From an uncultured Sphingomonadaceae bacterium (GTDB taxonomy: Bacteria; Pseudomonadota; Alphaproteobacteria; Sphingomonadales; Sphingomonadaceae), in contig CANLQE010000001.1 of the NCBI GenBank assembly GCA_947493215.1, forward strand, positions 62,001-126,000: DNA of 64,000 nucleotides, given 5' to 3'. How positions within the stretch are numbered: the first letter of the stretch is position 1; each line of letters starts with the position of its first letter. The translations under genes and the position numbers were made by a program. Under the pieces are notes generated by a model, which saw only the letters and a list, made by a program, of their open reading frames with translations, had not been told where the DNA came from and made no database searches. Shown one piece after another: positions 8,932-17,357 of the stretch.

Positions 8932-9879
8932 ATGACGGACGACGCGCTCCCGGACCGCTTCCGCGAAACGGTGTCAGCGCTTGTCCCGGATTTTGACAAT
9001 AGCGAAGATATATTGGGGCTGGCGGTTTCCGGTGGACCAGACAGCATCGCATTGTTGCTGTTGGCTCATGCTAGTTTCCCGGGCCGAATTGCCGCTGCCA
9101 GTGTCGATCATGGACTACGCACGGAAGCCCGCGGCGAATGCGAGTTTGTAGCCGCGCTCTGCGCCGAAAGGGGAATTCCCCACCAGATATTGAAACCCGC
9201 CACTCCCATTCGCGGAAGCATCCAGATGGAAGCCCGCAAGGCTCGCTATTCATTGCTCAATGGCTGGGTGGAACATGAAAATATTACATGGCTGGCGACC
9301 GCGCACCATGCCGATGATCAGCTTGAAACACTGATCATGCGGGTTTTGCGGGGCAGCGGTATCGACGGCATGTCAGCAATTCGTGCAAAACGCGGTTCTA
9401 TCATTCGGCCGCTATTGCGCTTTTCAAAGGATATGTTGATCCAATTTGTCGCGGACCAAGGCGTTAATCCGGTGGATGATCCTTCCAACAGGGACCTGAG
9501 CTTTGACCGCGTCCGGGTGCGCGAAGCGCTGTCCAAACTTTCGGGCTTTGACGTGAGTTTGGCCAGTCAGAGTGCAGCGGCGCTGGATGACGCGCGCACG
9601 GCAATCCATTGGATGGTGGATGAATTGACCGCAGTCCATATCAAGCAAACGGATGATGGCTGCGCGCTGGATAAATATGATTTCCCGCATGAAATTGTCC
9701 GGCGATTATTGCTGAAATGCCTGCATATCTGCGATCCGGCGCTATCTCCGCGCGGCAGCCAGCTGGAGCCATTAATAGCTGCTCTCAAGCAAGGTCAAAC
9801 CCAGACGATCGGTAATATCTTGTGCAAAGGCGGAAAGACGTGGCGCTTCGCTCCAGCACCAAGACGCAATAATATTTAA
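8932..9879 (+). CDS. tilS: tRNA(Ile)-lysidine synthase
   Basis: A 315-residue tRNA-modifying enzyme that attaches lysine to C34 of tRNA-Ile(CAU), changing its identity from Met to Ile; essential in most bacteria. The PP-loop SGGPDS (33-38) binds ATP, followed by SVDHGLR, and the later MEARKARYSLL and TAHHADDQLETLIMRVLRGSG motifs are intact. It is shorter than the Escherichia coli protein and appears to lack the full C-terminal tRNA-binding domain; compact forms are usual in alphaproteobacteria. The start lacks a good ribosome-binding site and lies only 25 bases after cpoB, suggesting translational dependence on that gene. Confidence 0.95.
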   Translation: MTDDALPDRFRETVSALVPDFDNSEDILGLAVSGGPDSIALLLLAHASFPGRIAAASVDHGLRTEARGECEFVAALCAERGIPHQILKPATPIRGSIQMEARKARYSLLNGWVEHENITWLATAHHADDQLETLIMRVLRGSGIDGMSAIRAKRGSIIRPLLRFSKDMLIQFVADQGVNPVDDPSNRDLSFDRVRVREALSKLSGFDVSLASQSAAALDDARTAIHWMVDELTAVHIKQTDDGCALDKYDFPHEIVRRLLLKCLHICDPALSPRGSQLEPLIAALKQGQTQTIGNILCKGGKTWRFAPAPRRNNI

Positions 9880-10037
9880 ATATTTCAATATGTTGTCGGA
9901 AAACCCGGATAGCCGATCAGTCTGATCAGTAAAAACATTTACCCTCATATTGTCATCCCGCGCAAAACCCCTATCTTTAATGAGATAGATTCGGCGAAAA
10001 TATGGGCCGACGATACCAACACAGGACGATAAACAAC

Positions 10038-11990
10038 ATGAATGACGAACAGGATCCAAAGGAAAATCCGTGGATGAAAAGCATGCTCATCTGGGCAGGC
10101 GTCATCGTCGCTCTGTTGTTGACGGTTTCCATGTTTGGCGCTGGCGCCGGCGCTGATGCCGGCGATGCGATCAGCTACTCCTCTTTCCGCGCGAAAGTGG
10201 CTGAGGGCAGCGTTGAGACGGTTGCCATTGCCCCGGACAAGATCACCGGCGAAATGACCAATGGCGATAAATTCTCAACGACACCGGTTGGTAACGACCC
10301 AAGCCTTGTCAAATTGCTTGATGAAAAGGGCGTTGAATATAGCGGCCAGGCCGAAGAAAGCCCTAGCATCTGGCAATATCTGTTAATTCAGTCACTTCCC
10401 TTCCTGCTCATTCTCGGCATCGCGTTTTTTGTTCTGCGCCAAATGCAAAAAGGCAGCGGCTCGGGCGCGATGGGCTTTGGCAAATCCAAGGCAAAAATGC
10501 TGACCGAAAAGCAAGGCAAAGTAACCTTTGAAGATGTTGCTGGTATTGATGAAGCGCGCGAAGAATTGGAAGAAATCGTAGAATTTCTGAAAAATCCGAC
10601 CCGTTTCTCAAAACTGGGTGGGCAAATTCCCAAAGGCGCATTGCTCGTGGGCTCTCCCGGTACCGGTAAAACATTGCTGGCGCGCGCAATTGCGGGTGAA
10701 GCTGGCGTTCCCTTTTTCACAATCTCCGGTTCCGACTTTGTTGAAATGTTCGTCGGCGTGGGTGCCAGCCGCGTCCGCGACATGTTTGAACAGGCCAAGA
10801 AAAGCGCGCCATGTATCGTCTTTATCGATGAGATTGACGCTGTCGGTCGCCACCGTGGTGCCGGTCTTGGTAATGGCAATGACGAGCGCGAACAGACATT
10901 GAACCAACTTCTCGTCGAGATGGATGGTTTTGAAGCCAATGAAGGCATTATCATTATCGCCGCGACCAACCGTCCTGACGTACTCGACCCTGCGCTGCTG
11001 CGTCCGGGCCGCTTTGATCGTCAGGTTGTTGTTCCGCATCCCGATATTGAAGGTCGCGAGAAGATCCTTCAAGTTCATATGAAAAAAGTGCCTTTGGCGC
11101 CTGATGTCGACGCGCGCATCATTGCACGGGGAACCCCGGGTTTCTCGGGTGCCGATCTCGCTAATCTCGTCAATGAAGCGGCTTTGATGGCTGCCCGTCG
11201 TGGCAAACGTCTGGTCGCGATGGACGAATTTGAGACCGCCAAGGACAAGGTCATGATGGGTACGGAACGCCGTTCCATGGTGATGACCGAAGATGAGAAG
11301 AAAATGACTGCCTATCATGAAGCCGGTCACGCGATTGTCGCGGTTCACGAGCCGGCCTCTGACCCTATCCATAAGGCGACCATCATTCCGCGCGGCCGTG
11401 CGCTGGGTATGGTTATGCGCCTGCCAGAACGGGATAGCTACAGCTATCACCGGGACAAGATGCACGCGAATATGGCTGTGTCCATGGGCGGACGCGTGGC
11501 CGAGGAAATTATCTTCGGCTATGATAAAGTCTCGTCCGGTGCCTCTGGTGACATCCAATATGCCACCAAATTGGCCCGCGATATGGTTACGCAATGGGGC
11601 ATGTCTGATGAAATGGGTCCGTTGCAATATGAAGAAGAGCAAGGTGAAACCTTCCTCGGCTATTCGCAATCCCAGCGCGCCCATATGTCCGATGAAACTG
11701 CCAAGAAGATCGACAGCGAAATTCGTGGTCTTGTTGATGCAGGCTATGATCGTGCCAAAGACGTGCTGACCAAGCATGAAAAACAGCTACACTTGCTGGC
11801 CAATGCGTTGCTTGAATATGAAACCATGTCTGGCGATGAAATTAACTCGCTGGTCGAAGATGGCAAATTTGAGCGTCCCGATGGCGGCGTGGTGAAACCG
11901 TCTTCTGTGCCAACCGTGGGTACGTCGATACCCAAGGCCGGTAAGAAGCGGAAAGGTCCATTTGGTGATCCCAATCCACAAGGCGCCTAG
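10038..11990 (+). CDS. ftsH: ATP-dependent zinc metalloprotease FtsH
   Basis: A 650-residue inner-membrane AAA protease that degrades misfolded membrane proteins and short-lived cytoplasmic regulators. Domains: transmembrane segment 1 (about 16-36), periplasmic domain, transmembrane segment 2 (about 113-135), AAA module with Walker A GSPGTGKT near 205, Walker [13 protein letters not shown] and the second region of homology [21 protein letters not shown], then the zinc-protease site HEAGH at 427. The C-terminal tail is Pro/Lys-rich. I chose ATG at 10038 after AGGACG; the frame opens earlier at 10002. An intrinsic terminator follows at 12047-12078. Confidence 0.97.
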   Translation: MNDEQDPKENPWMKSMLIWAGVIVALLLTVSMFGAGAGADAGDAISYSSFRAKVAEGSVETVAIAPDKITGEMTNGDKFSTTPVGNDPSLVKLLDEKGVEYSGQAEESPSIWQYLLIQSLPFLLILGIAFFVLRQMQKGSGSGAMGFGKSKAKMLTEKQGKVTFEDVAGIDEAREELEEIVEFLKNPTRFSKLGGQIPKGALLVGSPGTGKTLLARAIAGEAGVPFFTISGSDFVEMFVGVGASRVRDMFEQAKKSAPCIVFIDEIDAVGRHRGAGLGNGNDEREQTLNQLLVEMDGFEANEGIIIIAATNRPDVLDPALLRPGRFDRQVVVPHPDIEGREKILQVHMKKVPLAPDVDARIIARGTPGFSGADLANLVNEAALMAARRGKRLVAMDEFETAKDKVMMGTERRSMVMTEDEKKMTAYHEAGHAIVAVHEPASDPIHKATIIPRGRALGMVMRLPERDSYSYHRDKMHANMAVSMGGRVAEEIIFGYDKVSSGASGDIQYATKLARDMVTQWGMSDEMGPLQYEEEQGETFLGYSQSQRAHMSDETAKKIDSEIRGLVDAGYDRAKDVLTKHEKQLHLLANALLEYETMSGDEINSLVEDGKFERPDGGVVKPSSVPTVGTSIPKAGKKRKGPFGDPNPQGA

Positions 11991-12046
11991 GCCATCACTG
12001 TATTAGGTATATAATTCACCTAATATTCAGATAAATAAAGACAAAA

Positions 12047-12078
12047 GGTCTTCTTCGACAATGAAGGAGGTCTTTTTT
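12047..12078 (+). terminator. ftsH terminator that also contains the SD of the next gene
   Basis: A 10-pair stem (12047-12056 with 12063-12072, three G-U pairs in RNA), six-base loop GACAAT, then six T. The 3' arm contains AAGGAGG (12064-12070), which is the Shine-Dalgarno sequence for the GTG at 12080. A competing short hairpin pairs AAGAC (12038-12042) with GTCTT (12048-12052) and would disrupt the terminator stem. Confidence 0.75.
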
Positions 12079-12079
12079 C

Positions 12080-12451
12080 GTGAAGCAGTCAGTCCCAATT
12101 TTCGGCAGCGCTATCCTGCTATCGATCGCCGTTCCCGCGTCCGCCATGCCGGTATCGGAATTTCTGCCCCAGGCCGACAAGCTTGTAAATGCGGGAATGG
12201 GCGCGATGTTCTCAAAGCACCGCAAACCGGTCATGGCGGAAATGAAAAAGGTCACCAAAGGCTATCGCTCTGATATTCTGGTAGCCCGCGCAGCCGGTAA
12301 AACACCATCCAGCTGCCCGCCACCCAAAGGCAAAGGGAAGCTTAACGCCAAGGAATTTCTTGCCCATCTCAAAACCATCCCGGTGGCGCGGCGCAATATG
12401 GAAGTGAAGACTGCTTTTCACGGCTTTATGAAGACAAAATATCCCTGCTGA
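12080..12451 (+). CDS. small exported protein of unknown function
   Basis: A 123-residue protein with a signal peptide (cleavage near ASAMP, about residue 22). The mature part is basic and rich in Lys, with two cysteines, one in SSCPPPKGKGKL and one at the extreme C-terminus (KTKYPC), so a periplasmic disulfide is possible. I do not recognise the family. The start is GTG at 12080, supported by a perfect AAGGAGG nine bases upstream. That site lies inside the ftsH terminator hairpin, so its expression may depend on hairpin opening or read-through from ftsH. Confidence 0.7.
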   Translation: MKQSVPIFGSAILLSIAVPASAMPVSEFLPQADKLVNAGMGAMFSKHRKPVMAEMKKVTKGYRSDILVARAAGKTPSSCPPPKGKGKLNAKEFLAHLKTIPVARRNMEVKTAFHGFMKTKYPC

Positions 12452-12579
12452 TCGCTATAGAAAAGAAACGCGCCGCGAAACAGAAAGGCGCTTCCTGAAT
12501 GTGAAGCCAGTGAAGTGCGCGGGGGACGGATATTCGTCGGCGGCCTTGCACCCGCTCCTCTAAACTGCGACAAAAGAGC

Positions 12580-13446
12580 ATGTCCTTTCTCGAACAATAT
12601 GAGAGCATCATCAGGCTCAGCAGCTTTGCTGGTATATTCCTGATTATGGCGATGCTCGAGATCGCAATGCCACGCAAACAGCGTGTCCTTGGGAAGGGTC
12701 AGCGCTGGTTCACCAATATATCGCTGGTCCTTGTCAATACATTGGCTCTGCGGCTGATCATGCCGATATTGGCGGTCGGCATGGCCCATTATGCAGCGGA
12801 GCAAGGCTGGGGCCTTTTGGCATTCGTCAATCTGCCGATCTGGGTCGAGATTATCGTAGCCTTCATCCTCCTCGACATGCTCATCTATGCCCAGCATATC
12901 GCGTTCCACAAAGTCCCGATCCTTTGGCGCTTTCATAAAGTTCACCATGCTGACCGTGATCTCGATGTGACCAGCGGCGCGCGCTTTCACCCGGTCGAGG
13001 CCGTCTTGTCCATGGCCTATAAACTAGTGTGTATTGTCCTCATCGGCCCTGCGGCCTTTGCGGTATTCTTGTTTGAAGTCGTGCTGAATGCCGCTTCCAT
13101 GTTCAACCATGCCAATGTGCGATTACCCCTAAGGCTAGACCGTCTATTGCGGCTGCTAATTGTGACCCCGGACATGCACCGGGTCCATCATTCCGTGATC
13201 GAACGGGAAACCAACAGCAATTACAGTTTCTTCCTGACCATCTGGGATCGGATGTTCCGAACCTATACCGCCCAGCCCGAAAAAGGGCATGATGGGATGA
13301 CGGTGGGCCTATCTGAATATCAAGATAGCAAACCGGCCAATCTGATCTGGAGTCTGCTGGTGCCGTTTAAGACGAATAAAGATGACCCAATAAAAACAGG
13401 CGGCAACTCTACAAAAGAGCACCGCCCGGTTTTAAAGTCAGACTAA
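12580..13446 (+). CDS. sterol desaturase / fatty acid hydroxylase family membrane protein
   Basis: A 288-residue integral membrane di-iron oxygenase-like protein. About four transmembrane segments are seen between residues 12 and 180. The histidine clusters that bind the two irons are present: HIAFH and HKVHH in the first half (HIAFHKVPILWRFHKVHHAD), and NHANV then HRVHHS in the second half. Members hydroxylate or desaturate lipids such as sterols, carotenoids or fatty acids; which substrate applies here cannot be read. The gene stands alone and is convergent with rpoZ, the stops being only about 25 bases apart. The ribosome-binding site is AAAGAG. Confidence 0.88.
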   Translation: MSFLEQYESIIRLSSFAGIFLIMAMLEIAMPRKQRVLGKGQRWFTNISLVLVNTLALRLIMPILAVGMAHYAAEQGWGLLAFVNLPIWVEIIVAFILLDMLIYAQHIAFHKVPILWRFHKVHHADRDLDVTSGARFHPVEAVLSMAYKLVCIVLIGPAAFAVFLFEVVLNAASMFNHANVRLPLRLDRLLRLLIVTPDMHRVHHSVIERETNSNYSFFLTIWDRMFRTYTAQPEKGHDGMTVGLSEYQDSKPANLIWSLLVPFKTNKDDPIKTGGNSTKEHRPVLKSD

Positions 13447-13471
13447 AGAGCTAGCCTATTAGCGTCCCGCT

Positions 13472-13819
13472 TTAACGGCGGCCATAATCACCAGATACGC
13501 CCGCGCTGCGTGGCGGAGCCGCCGCTGTAAGGCGCAACGCCTCAGCAGACTGGCTGATCGAACCAATTTCATCCGGCGTATCATCATCGTCAATCTGCAC
13601 TTTCTGCAGAGACTGAACGAGGCTTTCTTCCAGATCTTTCGGTTTGATTGTCTCTTCTGCAATTTCCCGCAGCGAGACAACCGGATTTTTATCACGGTCG
13701 CGGTCTATGGTCAGCTCAGCGCCGCCAGAAATCTCACGTGCACGCTGCGATGCAAATAGGACCAAATCAAACCGATTGGTGACTTTATCAACGCAATCTT
13801 CAACGGTAACGCGAGCCAT
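13472..13819 (-). CDS. rpoZ: RNA polymerase omega subunit
   Basis: A 115-residue omega subunit, which binds the beta-prime subunit and helps RNA polymerase assembly. The N-terminal core [30 protein letters not shown] is diagnostic, followed by [14 protein letters not shown]. The C-terminal tail (about 70-115) is acidic and then Ala/Pro/Arg-rich and variable, as is usual in this group. A CAGGAG site precedes the ATG. It is divergent from the phospholipase-D-like gene and convergent with the desaturase-like gene, so it is probably monocistronic. In many relatives rpoZ is next to spoT; that is not so here. Confidence 0.95.
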   Translation of the reverse strand: MARVTVEDCVDKVTNRFDLVLFASQRAREISGGAELTIDRDRDKNPVVSLREIAEETIKPKDLEESLVQSLQKVQIDDDDTPDEIGSISQSAEALRLTAAAPPRSAGVSGDYGRR

Positions 13820-13953
13820 AAGGCGCTCCTGATTCTCTAAAATTCATGAAAGAGCACCGCGTCTAAGGTTTACGTCCAGTTTTGTCAACAAATTGGATAG
13901 TCTCAACGGTGCTTTGCGCTGTTAAGCAATTGTCGGTTCGGGACGAATAATCT

Positions 13954-15192
13954 ATGGCCAATATTATGCCCCCCCACGCTTCGAGTTCCTTACCAGACGA
14001 TATGGTCACCGAAAAATCCAGGAATGACACCTGGTTTAATGTCGGCGGCAACCAATTGAAGCTGGTCTATCGTCCCGATGATCGTTTGCGCGAACTAGCC
14101 ACTTTAATTGAGCAGGCAGAGCATAAGCTAAAACTGTTCTTCTACATGTTCGAGGGCGACGATATCGGGCAAACCGTTCTTGATATGCTGATCGCAGCCT
14201 GCAATCGCGGCGTAGCGGTAGAATTAATGGTCGATAGTTTTGGTTCCAACGGCGCGCCAAAGGACTTTTTTGATCCATTCGAACAAGCGGGCGGATATTT
14301 CGCAAAGTTTAGCCCCCGATTTTCAACAAGCTATTTTGTCCGCAACCATCAGAAAATCGTGATCGCCGATGGCCAACGCGCGATGATCGGCGGGTTTAAC
14401 ATCGCCAACCAGTATTTTGACCGGCACTCCGCCGACGAGGATAGCGATGACAACGAAACAAGTTGGGAGGATTTAGGCATCATCATCGATGGGCCCGAAG
14501 TCGCGAAACTCGCCGACTATTATGGCCTGTTATCAGATTGGGTCGGTCACAATAACGGCAATATCCGACTGTTACAGAAAATGGTGCGTCAGTGGGATGC
14601 TGGTGATGGCAAAATTCGGTGGCTGCTTGGCGGTCCCAGCAATCGCCTCAGCCGATGGGCTCAAGCGATCAAGAAGGACCTAGAACATGGCAAGCGGCTT
14701 GATCTAATCAGCGCCTATTTCTCTCCTGGCCAAGGACTGCTGCGACGGATTGCTCGGCTGTCAAAACGTGGGGGCCAAAATCGCCTCATTCTGCCTGGGA
14801 AGACCGACAATGCGGCTACTATAGGCGCAAGCCGCCTGCTCTATGGTTATCTGTTAAAACGCGGCGTAAAAATTTACGAATATCAACCCAAGCGACTGCA
14901 TATGAAATTGGTGATAGTCGATAACGCCGCCTATATTGGGTCTGCTAATTTCGACCTGCGGAGTCTGTTTATTAATGTCGAAATAATGGCGCGTATAGAG
15001 GATAAAGCCTTTGCGGATCACGTGCGCATCGTGGTGGATGAGATGTGCGCTAACGCTCTGCCGATTTCCAGAGAACTCCATAAGACGCGCAGAGGCCTGC
15101 TGAACCGGTTGCGCTGGACCTTATCCTATTTCGTAGTGAACATATTGGATTATACCGTTACCCGCAGGCTCAATTTCGGTGTGAAGAAATAA
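13954..15192 (+). CDS. cardiolipin synthase-like phospholipase D family protein
   Basis: A 412-residue member of the phospholipase D superfamily with two complete HKD motifs, H132-x-K-x4-D in HQKIVIADGQRAMIGG and H316-x-K-x4-D in HMKLVIVDNAAYIGSANFDLRS. The two-motif layout fits cardiolipin synthases, which condense phospholipids to cardiolipin at the inner membrane. The N-terminal transmembrane hairpin of ClsA is missing, so it resembles the ClsB (YbhO) subtype; a hydrophobic C-terminal stretch (FVVNILDY) could touch the membrane. No close partner gene is present. Substrate specificity is inferred. Confidence 0.87.
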   Translation: MANIMPPHASSSLPDDMVTEKSRNDTWFNVGGNQLKLVYRPDDRLRELATLIEQAEHKLKLFFYMFEGDDIGQTVLDMLIAACNRGVAVELMVDSFGSNGAPKDFFDPFEQAGGYFAKFSPRFSTSYFVRNHQKIVIADGQRAMIGGFNIANQYFDRHSADEDSDDNETSWEDLGIIIDGPEVAKLADYYGLLSDWVGHNNGNIRLLQKMVRQWDAGDGKIRWLLGGPSNRLSRWAQAIKKDLEHGKRLDLISAYFSPGQGLLRRIARLSKRGGQNRLILPGKTDNAATIGASRLLYGYLLKRGVKIYEYQPKRLHMKLVIVDNAAYIGSANFDLRSLFINVEIMARIEDKAFADHVRIVVDEMCANALPISRELHKTRRGLLNRLRWTLSYFVVNILDYTVTRRLNFGVKK

Positions 15193-15347
15193 TATCTGCG
15201 CTTGGTCGTACGTCCAGAATCATTCACCGCAAACACTGGTTTTGTCTCTGTTCAGGGACAATCCCGCATTTAGAAGACTAGTTTACCTTCAAGGGCATGG
15301 GTTTCCGTCTGATCACTGCCATTCGAAACAGGGAATAATGAGTTCAT

Positions 15348-16445
15348 ATGTTTTATTTTCGTACGCTGATCATAGTCTTTTGCCTCAGCATTCTGACAGC
15401 CTGCGTTGCCCCGTCCGAGGGACGGCCAGCGGCATCTAATCAACGGGTAGAAAACCCGCCATCGCGCTACAATCCGCGACCGCCAGAACCTGCCAAAGCC
15501 ACACCATCGCGCAACCGCCCAAATCCTGCTTTGGAACAGCAAATAGCGGACTTGTGGCGCAGCTTCCCGGGCAAAACAGGGATAGCGGTGAGAAGCATTG
15601 ACGGCGGCTGGAGTATTGGCCACCGCGCGGATCAGAATTTCCCGCAGCAAAGCGTATCGAAGCTATGGGTCGCGATGACGGTACTCGACAAAGTCGATCA
15701 AGGCCGCATCTCACTATCCGATTCCATTCGTATCGGCCCAGACGACCTAACACTCTTCTATCAACCGCTTGCCGCAGAAGTGAAACGTGAGGGCACCGTT
15801 ATCAAAAGCGTCTATACTCTGCTCGAGCGAGCCCTAGCCTTTAGTGATAATACCGCAAATGATGCGCTCCTGCGTCATGCCGGCGGGCCGGATGCCGTGA
15901 ATGACTTTATCCGCCGTAGTCGCCTCGGTAAAATCAAATTCGGGCCCGGTGAACGATTGATGCAAAGCAAGATCGCTGGTCTCAAATGGAATCAAAGCCT
16001 ATCGCAAGGCCGGAAATTCTATACCGCACGCGCAAATTTACCAATAGAAACCCGTAAACAAGCGTTGGCCGATTATCTCGCCGACCCGATCGATGGCGCT
16101 AGCCCCGATGCGATTGTCAATGCCTTTGATCAGCTCGCGCGCGGGAAATTATTGTCGGCAAACTCGACCCAATTGCTCCAATCCATATTAAAACGGACAC
16201 GCAGCGGCCCCAACCGCCTGAAAGCAGGAGTCCCATCCGGCTGGGAGTTTCTTCACAAAACTGGGACCGGCCAAGTTTTGGGCGCTGTATCAACCGGCTA
16301 TAATGATGTTGGCATGATGACCGCCCCAGATGGCAGCCGCTATGCCGTCGCGGTAATGTTGGGCGACACCACAGCGTCCGTTCCAGAGCGCATGCGGATG
16401 ATGCAAGCAGTGACCCGTGCCGTTGCTCGCTACCACAACCGTTAG
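15348..16445 (+). CDS. class A beta-lactamase-like serine hydrolase lipoprotein
   Basis: A 365-residue penicillin-recognising serine hydrolase. A lipobox (ILTAC, Cys19) predicts anchoring as a lipoprotein, followed by a Pro-rich linker (22-60). The catalytic motifs are S102-V-S-K105, S166-D-N168 and K304-T-G, the set typical of class A beta-lactamases and low-molecular-weight PBPs. I do not see the ExxLN omega-loop motif carrying the class A deacylating Glu166, and an extra segment (about 205-255) lies between the SDN and KTG regions. It is therefore better called a beta-lactamase-related hydrolase than a resistance enzyme. It ends next to a convergent lipoprotein gene. Confidence 0.85.
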   Translation: MFYFRTLIIVFCLSILTACVAPSEGRPAASNQRVENPPSRYNPRPPEPAKATPSRNRPNPALEQQIADLWRSFPGKTGIAVRSIDGGWSIGHRADQNFPQQSVSKLWVAMTVLDKVDQGRISLSDSIRIGPDDLTLFYQPLAAEVKREGTVIKSVYTLLERALAFSDNTANDALLRHAGGPDAVNDFIRRSRLGKIKFGPGERLMQSKIAGLKWNQSLSQGRKFYTARANLPIETRKQALADYLADPIDGASPDAIVNAFDQLARGKLLSANSTQLLQSILKRTRSGPNRLKAGVPSGWEFLHKTGTGQVLGAVSTGYNDVGMMTAPDGSRYAVAVMLGDTTASVPERMRMMQAVTRAVARYHNR

Positions 16446-16447
16446 CG

Positions 16448-16645
16448 TTACTCTAACTGCGATGGAGCTTTCGTGGTTGTTGTGTCGTCTTCGGGCGGCG
16501 CATTTCGTTCATCCAACATCTCTGCGGCGGCGTCCAGCGCCTGCGCTTCTCCAACCGTAACACCGCCCGGACCAGGATCATTTTGAGCAGGGCCACAGGC
16601 TGCTAGCCAAAGCAAACCCGAATATAGGACGTATCGATTCTTCAT
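16448..16645 (-). CDS. small lipoprotein of unknown function
   Basis: A 65-residue predicted lipoprotein: a basic start (MKNRY), a short hydrophobic segment and the lipobox LAAC-G with Cys17, followed by about 48 residues of low-complexity, acidic, Pro/Thr-rich sequence (PPEDDTTTTKAPSQLE). There is no recognisable domain. The stop lies 2 bases from the stop of the convergent serine hydrolase gene. The lipobox and plausible reading frame support it as real, but its shortness leaves doubt. Confidence 0.6.
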   Translation of the reverse strand: MKNRYVLYSGLLWLAACGPAQNDPGPGGVTVGEAQALDAAAEMLDERNAPPEDDTTTTKAPSQLE

Positions 16646-16713
16646 ATTCTCGTGCCTTCTATCACAATCAAACTACTGAAAATTCAGTACAGGAAAATGC
16701 GTTTTGTGCACAA

Positions 16714-16745
16714 AAAAAGGGCCGCCAATCAGGCAGCCCTTTTTC
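16714..16745 (-). terminator. intrinsic terminator after the Ala-rich lipoprotein gene
   Basis: The sequence reads A-rich, AGGGC-CGCC, loop AATCA, GGCA-GCCCT, T-rich, so it can terminate in both directions. On the minus strand it lies 19 bases after the stop of the lipoprotein gene at 16764-17126 and before the next lipoprotein gene. Confidence 0.8.
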
Positions 16746-16763
16746 AAATCATGTCAAAAAGGC

Positions 16764-17126
16764 CTATTCAACTGCACTTTTTGCAGCGTCTGCGCCCTTT
16801 TCGATCAGATCGTTAGCGGCGCCTTTGGCAGCATCTTTTGCTTTGTCAGCGACAGAGTCTGCGGCTTCGCCAGCAGCGTCGGTAGCTTCAGCAGCAGCGC
16901 CTTCAGCGGCTTCACCAGCTTCTTCAGTTGCTTCTGCGGCAGCTTCGCCCATGGCGTCTGCAGAACCTTCAGCAGCGTCCATTGCATCGTCCGCAGCTTC
17001 TTCGGCAGTGGCTTCTGAACCTTCTACGGCTTCTTCAGCACCAGCTTCTGCATTTTCAGCAGCACCGGAACACGCAGCCAGCCCGAGAGCAGCAGCTAGA
17101 ACGATTGATGTTGTAACTTTTTTCAT
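16764..17126 (-). CDS. Ala/Glu-rich low-complexity lipoprotein
   Basis: A 120-residue predicted lipoprotein with lipobox GLAAC-S (Cys19). The mature protein is almost entirely Ala, Glu, Asp, Gly and Ser with one short basic stretch (ADKAKDAAKGAANDL). It has imperfect 4- and 11-residue periodicity (EEAADDAMDAAEGSADAMGE, then EATEEAGEAAEGAAAEAT), suggesting long amphipathic helices as in LEA-like or Lpp-like surface proteins. Overlapping frames on the other strand are long only because of the repetitive GC pattern. The function is unknown; an outer-membrane or periplasmic spacer role is a guess. The gene has its own terminator. Confidence 0.75.
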   Translation of the reverse strand: MKKVTTSIVLAAALGLAACSGAAENAEAGAEEAVEGSEATAEEAADDAMDAAEGSADAMGEAAAEATEEAGEAAEGAAAEATDAAGEAADSVADKAKDAAKGAANDLIEKGADAAKSAVE

Positions 17127-17319
17127 TGGGTAAACCCTTTATCTTTCCTCAATATAACATGCGAGCAGATGATTTTCTCCCTCATTCAACTCACGGAGCG
17201 TGCTATTAAACGGTTGAAAAAAGGATAGCAATGGCGAACACCCTTAAGCCATGATCCCTTTAGGTTTTTTTTGGTGCAGTCTGCAATATTGGTGATTTAA
17301 GCCCAGCAAATGTAATGGA

Positions 17320-17350
17320 TTGACTACATATAAAGAATTCTTTATATGTA
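17320..17350 (+). promoter_or_regulatory. promoter with 26-bp palindromic operator for the methionine-cycle operon
   Basis: A perfect 26-bp palindrome occupies 17325-17350 (half-site TACATATAAAGAA). It starts on the last base of a -35 match TTGACT (17320-17325) and covers the 17-base spacer and the -10-like TATATG (17343-17348). This promoter would start RNA near 17355, right at the ATG at 17358. The position fits autoregulation by the ArsR-type product encoded immediately downstream. Confidence 0.75.
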
Positions 17351-17357
17351 TTGGAAG

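Noticed and set aside
9915-9988. Short palindromes GATCAGTCTGATC and CTATCT-N6-AGATAG before ftsH
   Set aside because: They are short and no consensus is matched, so they do not stand out from chance; kept only as a possible ftsH control region.
10608-11777. 389-codon minus-strand frame opposite ftsH
   Set aside because: It is the antisense shadow of the conserved AAA and protease region of ftsH.
16825-17133. Long overlapping frames on the plus strand opposite the Ala-rich lipoprotein
   Set aside because: They mirror the repetitive codons of the minus-strand gene, which alone has a lipobox, start signal and terminator.
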